Position numbers and translations under genes: made by a program | Source: Temnothorax longispinosus | Lineage: Eukaryota > Arthropoda > Insecta > Hymenoptera > Formicidae | Length of the DNA stretch: 64,000 bases | NCBI RefSeq assembly: GCF_030848805.1 | Contig: NC_092366.1 | Coordinates: 7,927,224 to 7,991,223, forward strand | Reading direction: 5' to 3' | Shown here: positions 35,358-48,100 of the stretch, piece by piece | Layout: the number at the start of each line of letters is the position of its first letter | How positions within the stretch are numbered: the first letter of the stretch is position 1 | Notes under the pieces: model-generated | What the model saw: the letters and a program-made list of their open reading frames with translations, nothing else | What the model was told of the DNA's origin: nothing | Database searches by the model: none

Positions 35358-36294
35358 CTGATTGAATAATAAGAGACTAGAGAAAGAGAAAAACAAAGAG
35401 AAATGTATTTTCTTAATTTTAGAATAATACATATTTTTCTTCTATTTATCTCTAGTAAAACTTTACCATCCGTGACAAGTAAATGAGCGAGAGAGAGTTT
35501 GGTAAAAAAGATGAGCTGCAAGCGGACAAAAGTTGACAAATAAAATTTATGATACTTTATAATTTATACATTAACAATTTAATTTAATTTTTTTTTTTCA
35601 CTTTTATAGATATGTTTATTATCGCAATTGTGAGTGGGAGACTTTGACGATTAGCCTTATTGCTTAAACAATCTTATTTCGTTTCACTAAAGTTTAATAA
35701 AGTGGCGCAGAATTTCTTTCAGTCATTACGGCGTGAACTCGACGAAGGTTCCATCCGCAAAATTCGCCGTAATCGTAACGCGTGCGGAATACACGCATGT
35801 GTTTATAAATATAAAGGAAAGAAAGAGGGCACAAAAGGACTGCGGTATTCTGCGCAGAGAAGCGAGATCTCTAATGATATATTATTACTGCTCTTGCCTT
35901 TCGAGACGCGTCCTTCTAATAGATGACAATGCGAGAGAGGCATTGGACGGAGGGGATTCGATGACAGACCAAAGAGTAAGGGCGAACGATTCGTGAGATG
36001 TAATCTTTGGATATTTTCCTACGTGATTAGGCGTTCGTTGCAAGCGTTCTGTAAGCCTGTGCTCACGCAATCGGCGATTCGACCCGCTCTGACGAAAACG
36101 CAATTATAAATAGAAGAAAAATGAAGAGACGCATTGGACGTTTGTACAATTTTATTTTTCGAGGATCGAGTTGATAACCGATAACACCCTTCCACTGAAG
36201 CGCATAATATAATATCGCTAACTTTTTTTCAAATCGAGCGATATACCTGCGATATACCCATAAATTCAGCCTCGTTGTGTGTTTGTGCAATATA
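35358..36294. other. Intergenic; one further minus-strand coding-like piece
   Basis: At about 35741-35810 the minus strand reads VYSARVTITANFADGTFVEF followed by TP and a stop codon. Otherwise no feature is seen. Confidence 0.3.
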
Positions 36295-36358
36295 TTAAAC
36301 TGTATACTCTGTCGAAACCAGTGGATATCCACTGGTTTCGATGGAGTATACAGTTTAA
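36295..36358. repeat. 64-bp spacerless palindrome
   Basis: TTAAACTGTATACTC...TCGAAACCAGTGG|ATATCC... reads the same on both strands except for a two-base mismatch in each arm (TG opposite TG). The centre lies at 36326/36327. It can form a cruciform. No wider transposon is identified around it. Confidence 0.9.
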
Positions 36359-37193
36359 TTAACTCTTATTTTATTTACATAATATGTATTTACTTATCGG
36401 CGCAACGTTATATTTGTATAATGTGTTACCGCAGTTATTGTATTTGGTCATCGGGACATTGCGTGAGCGCGGGATTGTGTATATTTATTAAAGCGGAGCA
36501 GCGAATACACTCCGGTACATGGGTATACTTGTCGTAAGAATGATAAAGTTTAAAGGCTATCAGTATAAGTGTAGGATTAAAATTAGCGTTTCGAACGGGA
36601 AGCTTGCGATTGTAAGACGATTTCATGTTCGTCGTAATAGGGAATTTTTACGGGGTTTAATAATTAACGGGCAGATTCTCTTCGCTAAGAAAAAAATAAT
36701 AATAAATAAAGGAAATGAAAAAAGAAGGAAATGTAGCAACGGGCTGTGGCGCGAATCTTACAATTGCAAAGCGAACGAAGACGACGCATTGTGTAAATCG
36801 CTCGTTTCGATTATGCAACGGCCGCCCCGCTCGCCGTTTATAATCGATGGTTTAAATTATTAAGAATTCTGTGTATAAGGAGAGGAGGATTCTGTATAAG
36901 GACGGGAGAGATCCGCTAATTTCATATGGTGATGAGGATTGGCAACAATCGTGTAAATACATATACACACGTCGCAAAAACTGTTGCGTTAATGTCGCGT
37001 GTGCATTCGCTTTCCTTTCATTACGTAACCGATCCCTTCCTGCGAACGCGGAAAGAGACATAAAAGAGATAAATCCGAATTCCATCGCCGAAAAAAGAGG
37101 AATGAGAAAAAAGAGAATTCAGATTCTCGGAGGTAACGATTCAATTTTGAAAACAATCGGTATCGGGCGCTTTAACCGAAACATTAGTTTTGT
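36359..37193. other. Intergenic, no gene
   Basis: Open frames of 60-136 codons exist on both strands, but none has a recognisable motif or exon-like borders. Confidence 0.35.
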
Positions 37194-37311
37194 TTTCCAT
37201 TTACATCAAAACTCAGATAATTCTCTTGTGATGTCATTCTGTTTTTATTATTCATTAATTGCTAAAAAGTGTCACAAGTAAGAATTATCTGAGTTTTAAT
37301 GTAAATGGAAA
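37194..37311. repeat. Hairpin repeat, about 42-bp arms
   Basis: TTTCCATTTACATCAAAACTC and the following AGATAATTCTCTTGTG pair with ACAAGTAAGAATTATCTGAG and TTTTAATGTAAATGGAAA across an AT-rich loop of about 35 bp. It has the form of a small MITE; no target duplication is evident. Confidence 0.7.
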
Positions 37312-37455
37312 GCACCTATTATCTCATTTTGTTATTTGAAAAATTATTATTGTATCTTTAATCACGCGTGACAATGTATTTGACTTAAAAGAGGGAGAAC
37401 TGCGAACGTTGCATTTTATAGTTTTAACAATCACACAGCACCGTGGCCAAAATTG

Positions 37456-37530
37456 GGACATAAGACGTCTTAAAGACATGTTTAAGACATCTTTAAGACG
37501 TCTTATGATATGATGTCTAAAAGATGTCCC
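37456..37530. repeat. GACGTCTTAA-type imperfect hairpin
   Basis: TAAGACGTCTTAAAGACATG pairs with TTTAAGACATCTTTAAGACG and the following TCTTA, flanked by GGGACAT and ATGTCCC. The same GACGTCTTA word occurs at about 7467-7490, suggesting a dispersed family. Confidence 0.55.
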
Positions 37531-37739
37531 GATTTGGAACATACGTGCTGCCTGAAACCCTACTGTACAAAATTGTGTCTCGATGTATACATATTATAAG
37601 AAAAGGAAAAATTTATACACACGTATAATTTTGTTAACGTTAAAATCCGATATGGAGAAAAGTCCAATTTCCTTTAATAAAATCGCTTAAAAAACGAGTA
37701 TTTATTATCTTCTCCAAAATATTTCATCCAGAACGCGCA

Positions 37740-39441
37740 AAAGCACGAAAAGAGCCAGAGAGAGAGAGAGAAAGAGAGGGAAAACGAATACTTTCGAGAA
37801 GGGAAGATTAAAAACGTGGTGCGCGTGCGCGGTGCGTGACGCATGCACGCGCAGTGACGCGCAGTGAGCCGCCGCGGCGGTCACGTGATCGCCTTTGTGC
37901 CCGGCGCTGCGGGTCGCGGTTGCGCGGGGCCTGGCGCGGTCTGGCGACTTGTGGCGACTTCAGTGTGTGCTTCTGGTGCTTCGCTTTTCAGTGGCCAGCA
38001 AGCTTCGACTGCGGGCAGACGTGTGCATCGTCGGCGGAGCGCGGCTCGATCTCCCGTCGCGGCTACGCGAGAGACTCTCCTTTTTTTTCCCCTCCCCGTC
38101 TCGCTGTGCGCGCGTGTGTCTCTCGCTCTCTCTCTCCCCTTCCCCCTCTCTCTTTTGTCCATCTGTCGCCTATCTGTCCACCCCCATCAACTTTGCGGCG
38201 TGTGTCGTCGCGCGTGTCGTCGACTCGGTCGAGAAAACGTTTTCGTTCCCCGTGTGTCGCGTGTGGCTCCCGGGTGGTGCTTTTGGTGTGCTGCTTCCGT
38301 CCCGCGTGTGCTCCGAAGAGGCGAGAGAGAGAGAGAGAGGAGAGAGGTTATTCCGCTCCGAGAGGAGGAGACGATCAACCACGCAGTGGCAAAGCGGTAG
38401 TGGTGGCGACGACGACGGCGGCGGCGACGGCAGCTCTCGCGGGGGGAGGGCCCGTGCGTGCGTGCGTACGTGCGTGCATACGTGCGTGCGTGCGTGCGTG
38501 CGTACGTGCGTACGTACGCGCACCGAGGGAACATCGAACACGTCGTGTCGTCGTCGCGCGGCACCTCGCGTCCCCAATCTTCCACCTCCGTCGCGGGTCT
38601 CCCAGAAACAAGCGTCGCCTTCCGCTCCTCTCGTGCCACGTTTTCCTTCCCGCCGTGGTCCTGCGGCACCCAGGAGGCAATCCCGACGACAACTTCGTCA
38701 CGAGGCTCGTCGCCGAATGCGATTGACGGACACGGCGCGGCGGTGAGAGCGGAGCGGACCGTGATTCGTAGCAGTACGCACAAGAGAGTGCGGCGGTGTG
38801 TGCGCGCGCGTGTGCGGGTGTGTGTGCGTGAATGGATGCGTGCGTCAAACATAACCTAACCTGAGCGTCGCCAAGCGCGCTAAGTGCCGTTCGCTGTCAC
38901 GCTCGCGATATCGTACCGTACGTGACGGGAGGCGTATATATTATACATATAATATATATGTACGTGTGTGGTATATATATGCAGATCTATATGTGTATCA
39001 TCGGAATCGCGGAGACAGGTTCTTCAAGATCAGGGATCGCGCAGGAACGGCGATAATAATAACGGTGCCCTTAGTGTCGTCGGCGGTGGGGAGCAGGAGG
39101 TGGAGGACAACACGTCGTCGCTTATCACGGCGCGATAAAGGACGCCGTCGTCCGCGCGCGTATCGCGTTCACCCTCCCCCCCTCGTGGCCCGAGGAATAA
39201 GACAGCGGCGCCGAGATACGGCGAAGGGGGTCCGTTCCATCAGCGCGGCGAGAGAAGAAGATTGTAACTATGCCCGTCGCGTGAGACCGATCCACCGATC
39301 GATTCGCCCGCCGATCGTTCGCGGCACCACAAACGACAACAACGGTGGCTCGCTTCATCGTCGTCGTCGTCGTCGAGGAGGAGGGGCCGAGGGGGCACGG
39401 CGGCCCGTGAAGTGGGGGCGGACGGGCCAGCAAGTGCTTTG
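37740..39441 (+). promoter_or_regulatory. CpG-rich promoter/5' leader region of nemo
   Basis: About 1.7 kb of strongly CpG-rich sequence directly precedes the nemo start codon. It includes a GA-rich tract (37755-37790), CT-rich tracts (38085-38155), a GTGC/GTAC repeat (38453-38518) and many CGTCG and GCGGC words. Long open frames on both strands across 37836-38860 reflect this composition and show no protein motif. The transcription start and any leader introns cannot be fixed. Confidence 0.5.
38453..38518. repeat. GTGCGTGC/GTAC microsatellite in the nemo leader
   Basis: An alternating purine-pyrimidine run (repeats of GTGC with GTAC variants) of about 65 bp, a composition able to form Z-DNA. 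Confidence 0.8.
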
Positions 39442-39758
39442 ATGGCAGTGGTTGGGCCCAGCCGGCACTCGCGGGTGTCCATGAGCGTGTCCATACCGCT
39501 GATGCAGGGCGGCGGGGCGGGGGCGACCGGCGGCGGGGGTGCCGGTGCCGCCGCTGTCGCCGCCGCCGCTGCCGCCGCCGCTGGGGCCCATCCGGGTCAG
39601 GCGGTCCTAGCCGCCGCCGCCGCCGCCGCGGCCGCGGCCCAGGCAGCGCCCCCCACTTACTACCACCCGGCGGCCCCCGCACCCCCGCCCCCGCCGCCCG
39701 CCCAGGATCCCGTCCAGCCCGACCGACCCATCGGTTACGGGGCCTTCGGCGTCGTCTG
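39442..39758 (+). CDS. nemo: Nemo-like kinase (NLK), first coding exon only
   Basis: Nemo/NLK is a proline-directed MAPK-like Ser/Thr kinase acting on Wnt, Notch and TGF-beta pathways, for example by phosphorylating TCF/LEF factors. This exon encodes 105 residues plus two bases. An N-terminal tail has Gly/Ala runs (about 22-46), poly-Ala (about 56-66) and poly-Pro (about 80-86). Then DPVQPDRPIGYGAFGVVW appears, which matches NLK DIEPDRPIGYGAFGVVWSV and holds the glycine-rich ATP loop (GYGAFG). The low-complexity tail is a family trait. The donor CTG|GTAAGT splits the Trp codon at 39758. The ATG at 39442 was chosen because it opens the conserved frame; upstream codons in this frame lack an ATG. 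Later exons with the catalytic Lys, HRD and DFG motifs were not found, so they probably lie beyond this window. Confidence 0.9.
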
Positions 39759-40560
39759 GTAAGTGTCTCGCAAATCTATAAAACTTCTCCTATAAAGATT
39801 TACCGATTTTTCAACCTTCGATCCTTCGCAGCCGTTCGCGTCAGCTGATTACGCGCGCGAACGATCACCTTGGTAAAATTTGCAAGTCTCGACGCATTTG
39901 CTGCTACGTCATAGGCATCTCGTTCATATATGAATGAATTTTCCTCACGTCCGAAGCGCTGCGTCATGCGAGTGCGAATGACATTAAATTTTCGTAAGCC
40001 TCGTTCTTCAACGGCGAAAAATGATTTTATTTTATGAGATAGAAGTAAATTATGAGAGAAAACGTGTATTTTTTTTTGCTTTCGGGGAGTTTCTCTTTAA
40101 CGAAGTTGAGTGTCATTCACGTGTGAACGACGTGGTTTTAATAGGAATGCTTCGGGAAGAAAGAAATATGGCTCTGCAACGGCTCTGACGTTAGATCTGA
40201 CAATAAGAAGAGTAAATTGTGCAGTACATCTTTTAATCGGCGCGTCGGAATTGACGATAAGCGATGCTCGCCAAACGAGAATCAGAGTAATCCGTTAGAA
40301 ACCCTTTAATTGGCATACCAGAATGGATGATCGAAACACTTGTAAACGCAAGTGAGATTTTCAGTGAATATTACATGATGAAAGCTCTTCGTGATTAACT
40401 TACGAGACCATTAATTGTCGCTGATTAATATAACAATAGGTATAAATCAGGACACACACACAAATAGGTATCCGTAATAAATTTTGTAGTAGAAATCGCG
40501 CATATAGCAGTCGCTTCCTCTCGAAAAGATATATTTTCATCAAAATAATAATAGATCAAG

Positions 40561-40702
40561 GGCCGATATTCATAATCCGTTCTTATTTCAAGATCGTCTT
40601 AAGTAACATCTTAAGATGTTAATGCTGATTGGTTTACGACATCTTAAGATTGTACTTAAGACGGTCTTAAATATAAGATCCGACTATGAATAATACCGGT
40701 CG
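40561..40702. mobile_element. GGCCGGTATTCATAG hairpin MITE, copy 2
   Basis: Related to 35033-35159: GGCCGATATTCATAATC opens it, the inner AAGATCGTCTTAAGTAACATC and TTAAGACGGTCTTAAATA arms match copy 1, and it ends near CTATGAATAATACCGGTC. The termini have small insertions relative to copy 1, so the hairpin is less perfect. Confidence 0.7.
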
Positions 40703-43700
40703 AGGTTCGAAAACTAAAAACAAAGGAGCTAAAAGGGGCTAATGAACCAAGCTGAGTGTATACGCGCTAATAATATATTATGTAATTTAGATAAATTATA
40801 ATAAAAAAGAAACAAAGATCTATTTTTATATTTGACTCCAACTCTGCAGAATGTACTCCGGCAAGTATCCTGGAAAATCGGTTATTTCGCGTCTTTATCG
40901 CTCTATCCGGTCGTTTCCAGAGCCCGCGGAGAAATTCGTCGTAGCCGCTACGAATGTGCAGCGTATTTAGATAGTGTTATCGCTCTAGCGGAGCCTCTCT
41001 GGGCGCGCGCGCGCTCGGGCGCGTAAACGATGTTCCAGTAGAAAGTGGAGCGACGAGTTGCGGCAATCGCGATCACTCGCCGCGCGAGGTGTATTCCGCT
41101 TAGGTGAGAGCGAACCTCGTAGGGAACTCGTTTGTCTTTTTCCACGTCTAGTCAGTCCCCGGCTTCCGTTTTTTTCCTCGTTTTTACGGCGGCGGAACAG
41201 ACGAAAACGCGTCTGTTCTCGCGTGAAAAAGTCACGGTCGACTCGAGAGAGCGCGAGCTCGTCTCGACGTTTGAAAAGCGTATTTTTGTATCTCCTTTCT
41301 CTTTCTTTTTCGCGAAGAATGGCAATAAATTACACTCGAGATCGAAATGACAAAGCTCGACGCTGTATGAAATGGATAAACGTAATTATAAAGTATACAC
41401 ATTTTGTGAAACATACTTTTGATATCGTCTAAAATATGTGGAAAATATATGACGGTATGTAAATTTTTATCCGTTACGTGTGTATTATACCTTATACCTG
41501 TATTCGTTTAGACAACGCGAAATTATTCTGTTATATTATTCTGTTACGGTCCATTATCTCATCACGCATCATCGGCTCTGCGACGTTTCAACGCGTAAGA
41601 AGAGATATATATTCTCGGTCTTTTTTTCCATTAAATCTCGCTAAAAAAAAAGGTCAGATGTCTCGTCTTATTTTATCTTCCGCTGATTATTTGTTGAAAA
41701 TGTATGTTAAAAATGTAAAATACACGTGCAGCGGTAGGAGCAACGTCGATAACGTCGGATATTCCAATATTGGCACTTTATAACGAATGAATTAAATTCG
41801 CCGTTCTCTTTCACCGGCATAGAAAATCGGGCAATGAAAAAAAAAGTGGAATCCGCGCTATAACAATATTTGTACAACGACACTGTCTATATTTATCGTA
41901 TACGCCCGGCGATATTTACGGCGGCATTTTTCCGCTTCCCCTCTCTCTCCCCCCGTCTTCCCGGTAGAAAATATCGTGGCTTTTCCCACGCTTTCCACGA
42001 TGCGTTCGCGGAATAGCCCGATAACTGTATAGCTTTTCCTTCGCCAGCGCGACGACGGAAGTCTCTGGATCTTAAACACTTTTTTTTTGTCATGGCGAAA
42101 CTAATGAAGTTTCATCCGACTCCTCCGGGAAGGAAACGATGGATTGTCATGTGAAGTCGTTTACTTGATTTATCTACCTTTAAGCAACACGCCGCCGTCC
42201 CACTCAATCTCGCAGACAAGGTGTTCGCTTTAAAATGCTTTATCTTGTAAGACATCGTTATGTGGGGAATATTTTTAAATGGACATTAGTGCACGTTGAC
42301 TGCATTGTTATATATGTAGGAAGTGTTTCTAAATTGACATTGGACAATGTTCGAAAGCATATTCTTTGACAATTGTAGAATATTTGTGCTTATACCATGA
42401 GATAGGAGCTGGCAAAAACTTTCTCTGTAAAAGCCAGAACAAATACTTTAGGCTTTGCCCAAGAGGATATTCTGTACTTAGAATGAAATAGAGAAAATTT
42501 TTTTCAAGATGTAAAAATCTTATTGTTCTTGTTGTTCTTATTGTTAGCTCGCAGACCGTACAAAGAGCAGACGGTAGACCAGCATGCGGCCTGCTGTTTT
42601 CCGACCCTTGATCTAACAATAAGATGTCATTTTTTCAAAATTTCTTCTTCCAATAATGTAATGACTGAGTTACAAATTTTTCTTAGAATATTATAATTTT
42701 TTCTGTTAAAATTTTTACTTGAAATAGTGTAAAGTCCAAAATTTGTTTATTTTAATTTCTAAAGCTCAATTTTTGCAAAAAACCTGCCGTTTTCAATCGG
42801 TTATTATTCAAAAGCTGTTGATTCCGACATTTTTGTCAAATAACGACTAGTTAATAACGGTATTCCGCAAAGAATATGACTGCGATTTTGATTTAATTTA
42901 TTATCAATTTTAATTATCTCTTAAATAATAAACGAAATTTACGTGAATAATAATTATTTTTTATTTATCTCGCTTTATGGCTGTAGGATTGGAAGCTAAG
43001 AAACTGATCTCGGTGTAGTCGATCCGATTCGGCGTTTGCACAATATCAAAATCGAGCGTCGCAACTGATGAACAAACAACGAGAGCGCACGTTTGGACCT
43101 TATCGACGGTCTTAATTATAGAGGTTTATCCCTCCTTGATATCAGATAAGTTTGTCTATCTGCAAACCGAGTGGATTGTCCGGCGCACGATGGACGAGGC
43201 TAAAGTACCTCGACCTTACTTCACCAAGTTGACTTGGGAAAATATGGAGAGAAAGAAAGAGTGAGAAAGAAAGAAAAAAACTTCGTTAACACACTTTTAT
43301 CGATTCCACGAGTCGGCGTTTTTATGACGTCTTCACTAAGCATTGTTTGCAAATGTGATAAACTTTCGACATTTTTCATTTTTATTATATCTTCAAAATA
43401 TGATGTAAATATATATATATAAAACTCATGTTTCAAGGGTTGAGGATTATAACAGAGTGTTTGTGAAATACGATTCGGTGATTCGGTTACGATGAATAGG
43501 CTTGATATTTCCATTAGCTGCGTCAATTACACTTTTTAATATGGTCCTTTTGAGTCTTATCGTTTTTTTATTAATTGTTTTATTACTATTATTTACGCAG
43601 CTTTCTTTGGAGGAAAAGGGAAGAAATGAAGAAATCCTGCTTCTTCGTAATTTACGAATCGAATTTCCAGATATCTTTTGATAAGAACAATAATTAACAC

Positions 43701-44899
43701 AAGTATCATTAATTCACTATTGCTGATTTATATCTTATATGATTTTAATTGATTATGGAGTCTTTCATTTTTATGGCTATTTCTTCTGTAAAGTCTAAGA
43801 GACATATAAGCTATACATGAAATAAGCTACGTAATGAAAGGTGAAATAATGTAAAACTAAAAACGCTCGAACGTTAACAGACGTGTGTTAATGCAATCTA
43901 ATTATATTTTTTTTCCCTCACCGTCTTCGTTTCGCTGATACCAGTCTTCTGATGCGCACGTGCATGCTATAATAATATACGCGTGTGTTGCACGTGGAGG
44001 GCAAGGTCCCAGCATTGACTCCGAAGTGCTCCGAACAGCGCGGGACAGCGCTATTGCAGTGAATTGCACAAGCTCGGCTCTCGTTCACCGCCAATGCATA
44101 TCCGACTCTTGACGGTTTATTCGACACAGCTAATGGAAATATTGATCCCCATATTCGTCGTAACCGAATCCTCGAATCGCGTTTCAGTTCATTATAGTCC
44201 TTTGTAAAAATAGGAGTTTTATATATTTACGTCATATTTTGGGGATATAAAAAGTCACTTTAGGAGGATGGGCGTAAAGATGGGAGATGTTTTGCTGTTA
44301 GAACAATAATGGGTCTGTACATTTAGAATTGTTTACGCGATCTCAAGGTACTTTGACGTGTCGCAGAATTATTGATTCTCGTATCGCCGCGACTTAATTG
44401 GGAACGCGGAATGCGCTCACGCACCGTGCTCGAGAGACGCTTGCATTAATTCCAACTTCGACGATACCGCGTTCAACTTGCGACAGGACCGCTTCCTTGT
44501 TCTTTAGGATCGTGCATATTCATGTAAGGGTTAATCCGACAAGTTTCTCCAGTGGCCTCGGCAATTAATATCCATTTGCGCTGGAACGCGTAACGAGTAT
44601 CCGGCGCGCGGATACCTTTTTTTCACCCTACGCGCTAACATCTGGACGTTGGAATACACAAGGTGTCTCGAACATTCACCTTATAAAACACCGGCGTTCC
44701 TTCGCAGCAGCGAGAGATCTGTACGGTAAAAATTTCGCGGAAGAACAACATTTTGTCGAGCAATCACGATTTGATAAAATCTGCAGAGTTTAGAATTATT
44801 TATATCTGAGACTCTCTAGACACCTGGAATTGATGAATTTAAAATGATAATTCTTTTTAAGCGATAGTTTTCTTTCTTGGATTTTATTCACTATCACAT

Positions 44900-45165
44900 A
44901 AGTTGGCAAAAGAGATTCGAATAAAAAAGTCGAGTGTCCGTAAGCCTTTTGATTGATTTTTAATTGATAGGATTTAAAAGAGCCTTCAGAAGTTTGAACC
45001 AAAAGAAATGATGATCTTTCTTTGAAGGCTCTTTTTAATCATAAACAATTAAAAATCAAAGGATTACGTTTTACGAACATACACAAACAATCAATAAATC
45101 AGTTTCTTTAATACAAAATAGACTTGTCGACTTTTTTACTTGAATCTTTTTTGCAATCTTTTTCT
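44900..45165. repeat. Imperfect inverted repeat
   Basis: GATTCGAATAAAAAAGTCGA near 44916 pairs with TCGACTTTTTTACTTGAATC near 45129. Inner arms GTAAGCCTTTTGATTGATTTTTAATTG and AAAGAGCCTTCA pair with TGAAGGCTCTTTTTAATC and CAATTAAAAATCAAAGGATTAC. Arms are about 100 bp with indels. It is probably an old hairpin MITE. Confidence 0.6.
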
Positions 45166-48100
45166 GTTTTTGAGACTAATTCTGCTTACATACCATTTAT
45201 CGAATTTTATCGAAAGCTCTAATATATCTACAGTCGCATAAGTCCGGCACACCGTGTATAGTTAACCCGACGCATTCCTGGAGCGATGGCGACTGGTACT
45301 GCTGGTGCTCACAGGTGCAAGAAACACGAAACCATCTTCATCGCGTGCCGTGCGCGATCGCGTTTCTGTAAATTGGAGTCAATGTTGGTGCCGCCGGGAG
45401 AGAGAAAAAGGGATGAGAGAGACGGAAATGATATTTTTGCGTTCCGAATTGATTAGCTCGATGGAATCCCAGCACCTTCGCGTTGTCCTCCCTCGAGAAA
45501 AACCGCGAAGACCCCCGTATTTAATCGCGGAATAATCCAAACTAATCGGAGAAACGTGTCGATCATGTACGCGCAGAAGCCGATTAAGGAATTAGCATCC
45601 GCTGAATGTTATATCAGTTTTAATACCGTGACGAAGAGAGTTTGTTAATATAATTGATTCACAAACTGGAGATGTTGCCGGCATTATATAAATCTGATAT
45701 CCCATAGAGGATTTAATACGCGTGGAATAAATAAAACATATCGTATTTTGTTCCCTCTTTAATTATAAAATCAAGAAGATATATTTCATTCACGGCAATC
45801 GAGTAAAATCTTTTGGAAACCAGCGATCCGTAGCAGAAGTCGATGTAAATAATTAATATACGTTACAAAGGAATACAAGAGCGTGTCGGCGAGCTGTGCT
45901 ATCGAGATGTCGCGCGGATGTCTCTCTATTCATAGCTAGTCAATCGAACTTTCATATCATGACGCGTGACAGCGACGAGTGCTTTTTCGCGTGCGCGAAA
46001 AAGCAGAAAAAACGTCGGGCGGAAACCGCGGTACCGAAAGCACCGCACACGTTACGTTTTTCCGCGATCGAGTTGCCGCGACTGGCGGCAACGGCGGTGG
46101 CGACGCGCCGATTGAATCTCGATAGCGGAACACGCTATTCGCGTAAAGGTCCCGTTGACGTGACGTGTAACGGATGGCGACGGTAAAACGCGTGCATTCG
46201 GCATCTCGTTTTACGGCGCGTAAAAACGGTTTCTCCCTTCGGCCGGACGGCGAAATCGCCGGCCTTGATAACCGGCACCGATAACAGCAGTCGCCTGATG
46301 GCTGCTGGAGGCGAATCGCGCGACATCGTTAACGCTCCCGTAATTGTAGAGTCGTGACGTACTTAAAAGAATCAAGAAAATTCTGTCTACGTGTGTGCAC
46401 GCGCGCACATAAAGGATTTTTTTTGTATTCACACAATACAGTTCTACTTTGTTGTATTAATCGTTCGTTTGTGAAAGGACAATATTTCTCATATACACAA
46501 TACGCGAGAGATAAATTGTTCGGTGTTATTTTTATCTCTGTAACAGACAAAAGTCTATTTTAGCGTCTCGCTCATGAAAAGATGTACCTGCTTTATAAAA
46601 AATATATTTGACGCGCTACCGCGTTTCTTAATATATGTATGTAGATTTTATTTACATATCTAGAATAAATGAGGGCGCAAAAACCTATATATATATTACC
46701 GCTGCTAATTATGAACCACGTATGAAAACGATAAAACGGCAGCGGGGGTTAACGTCAACCCCCGGTCGGCGCGCGCGTATATTGGGGTTAATTTTAACCG
46801 GACGGGCCGCAGGTGGGCCTTATACCTAACCCGCGCGTTCGACGGAACCCGAGCCAGCTGCCGCCAAGCAGGTGATGCCGCAGCTGCCAGCGAGGCACGT
46901 CCTCGTCGGATCCCCCACTCGTCCTGGACCACTCTCGTCCTGGGAATCCTAGGATCGATCGATCGCGCGCCAGAAAAAAAAGTACCACCAGCGAAAACCC
47001 CGCGCGCGATCGATCGCGAAACGCGCTCCCTTTAATTGCCTCACCTCCTCCAGATGTCGACGTGCTTTAATTGCGATGTATTATACGTATATATTTCTTG
47101 CTTTCGGCGCTATTCAAAATAAAACAAATAAGGGTTGAAAATACAGAAATAAACTTTGTTAAATACAAAGAGTATATATATATATATATAAAATCAAATG
47201 TGTACAGACAATTATAAATATAATTTTAAAAAACATGTAATTTTCTGTATACATTTATACAGAGATAAAATAGTAAAATTTATTTTTTTTACATGTTAGT
47301 CTTTTCATTTATTATGAAAATGTCGATATTTCACGAATAATGATGGGTTAACATAAAAATGAAAAGGAGGACTTTCACAGTACTTTATTACTTTAGATAT
47401 AATATTAATTGATATAATATTAATTGAAAATGTAATTAATAATTATTTGAATAACGCCGTGATTCTTTCGTGCAGACGTTCGACTTGCGAATTCGCACTT
47501 TATCTTTCCAATCTAGAGTTAAACTATCTGTACAATAAAGAAAATCCGTAGTGCATGCGTGTATAGCTAGTATTTCTGGCGCGACACGAGTTTTACACTA
47601 CAAAGAGATAGAATTATATAATATTTTTACAGCCACATAGCAATTAGCAAAAACGAAAGAAATCTAAAAAATTATGTTTATAATAATTATTTTGTCTCTC
47701 TAGAATTATATTTTATTTAATTATTTTATGCAGATAATTATTTCTCATATCACAATTCTATTAAACATAGAAAAGGAAATAAAAGTTAAAGAAAAGAGAA
47801 ACAATTATATAAATTCTCGAATCTTGACACTTTTCTCTTGCTTTGCAGAAAGTCATAAAGAGGAACTCATTACTTAATTAATTAGTAAGAAATCGACAAA
47901 AGTCAAATTGCAATGGGATCGTTATCGAAAATCTCAGCGAGAGAGAATTCAATATAGTTTCAAAAATTTAATAAAAGATAATAGATTGTTATCATTAAAT
48001 TGCCAATTGTGAGAATCGTGCAAAAACCGAAATTACCAAGAGGTAATTCTGAACGGCGTTTGGCGGCAAATATATCGCTTGTAAAAAAAAGCGCATTCGC

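Noticed and set aside
37836..38859. Overlapping open frames of 130-296 codons on both strands
   Set aside because: They arise from very CpG-rich, low-complexity leader sequence upstream of nemo; the translations are Arg/Cys/Ser-rich with no motif.
39125..39682. 185-codon minus-strand frame opposite nemo exon 1
   Set aside because: Antisense shadow of the Ala/Gly/Pro repeat-coding sequence of nemo.
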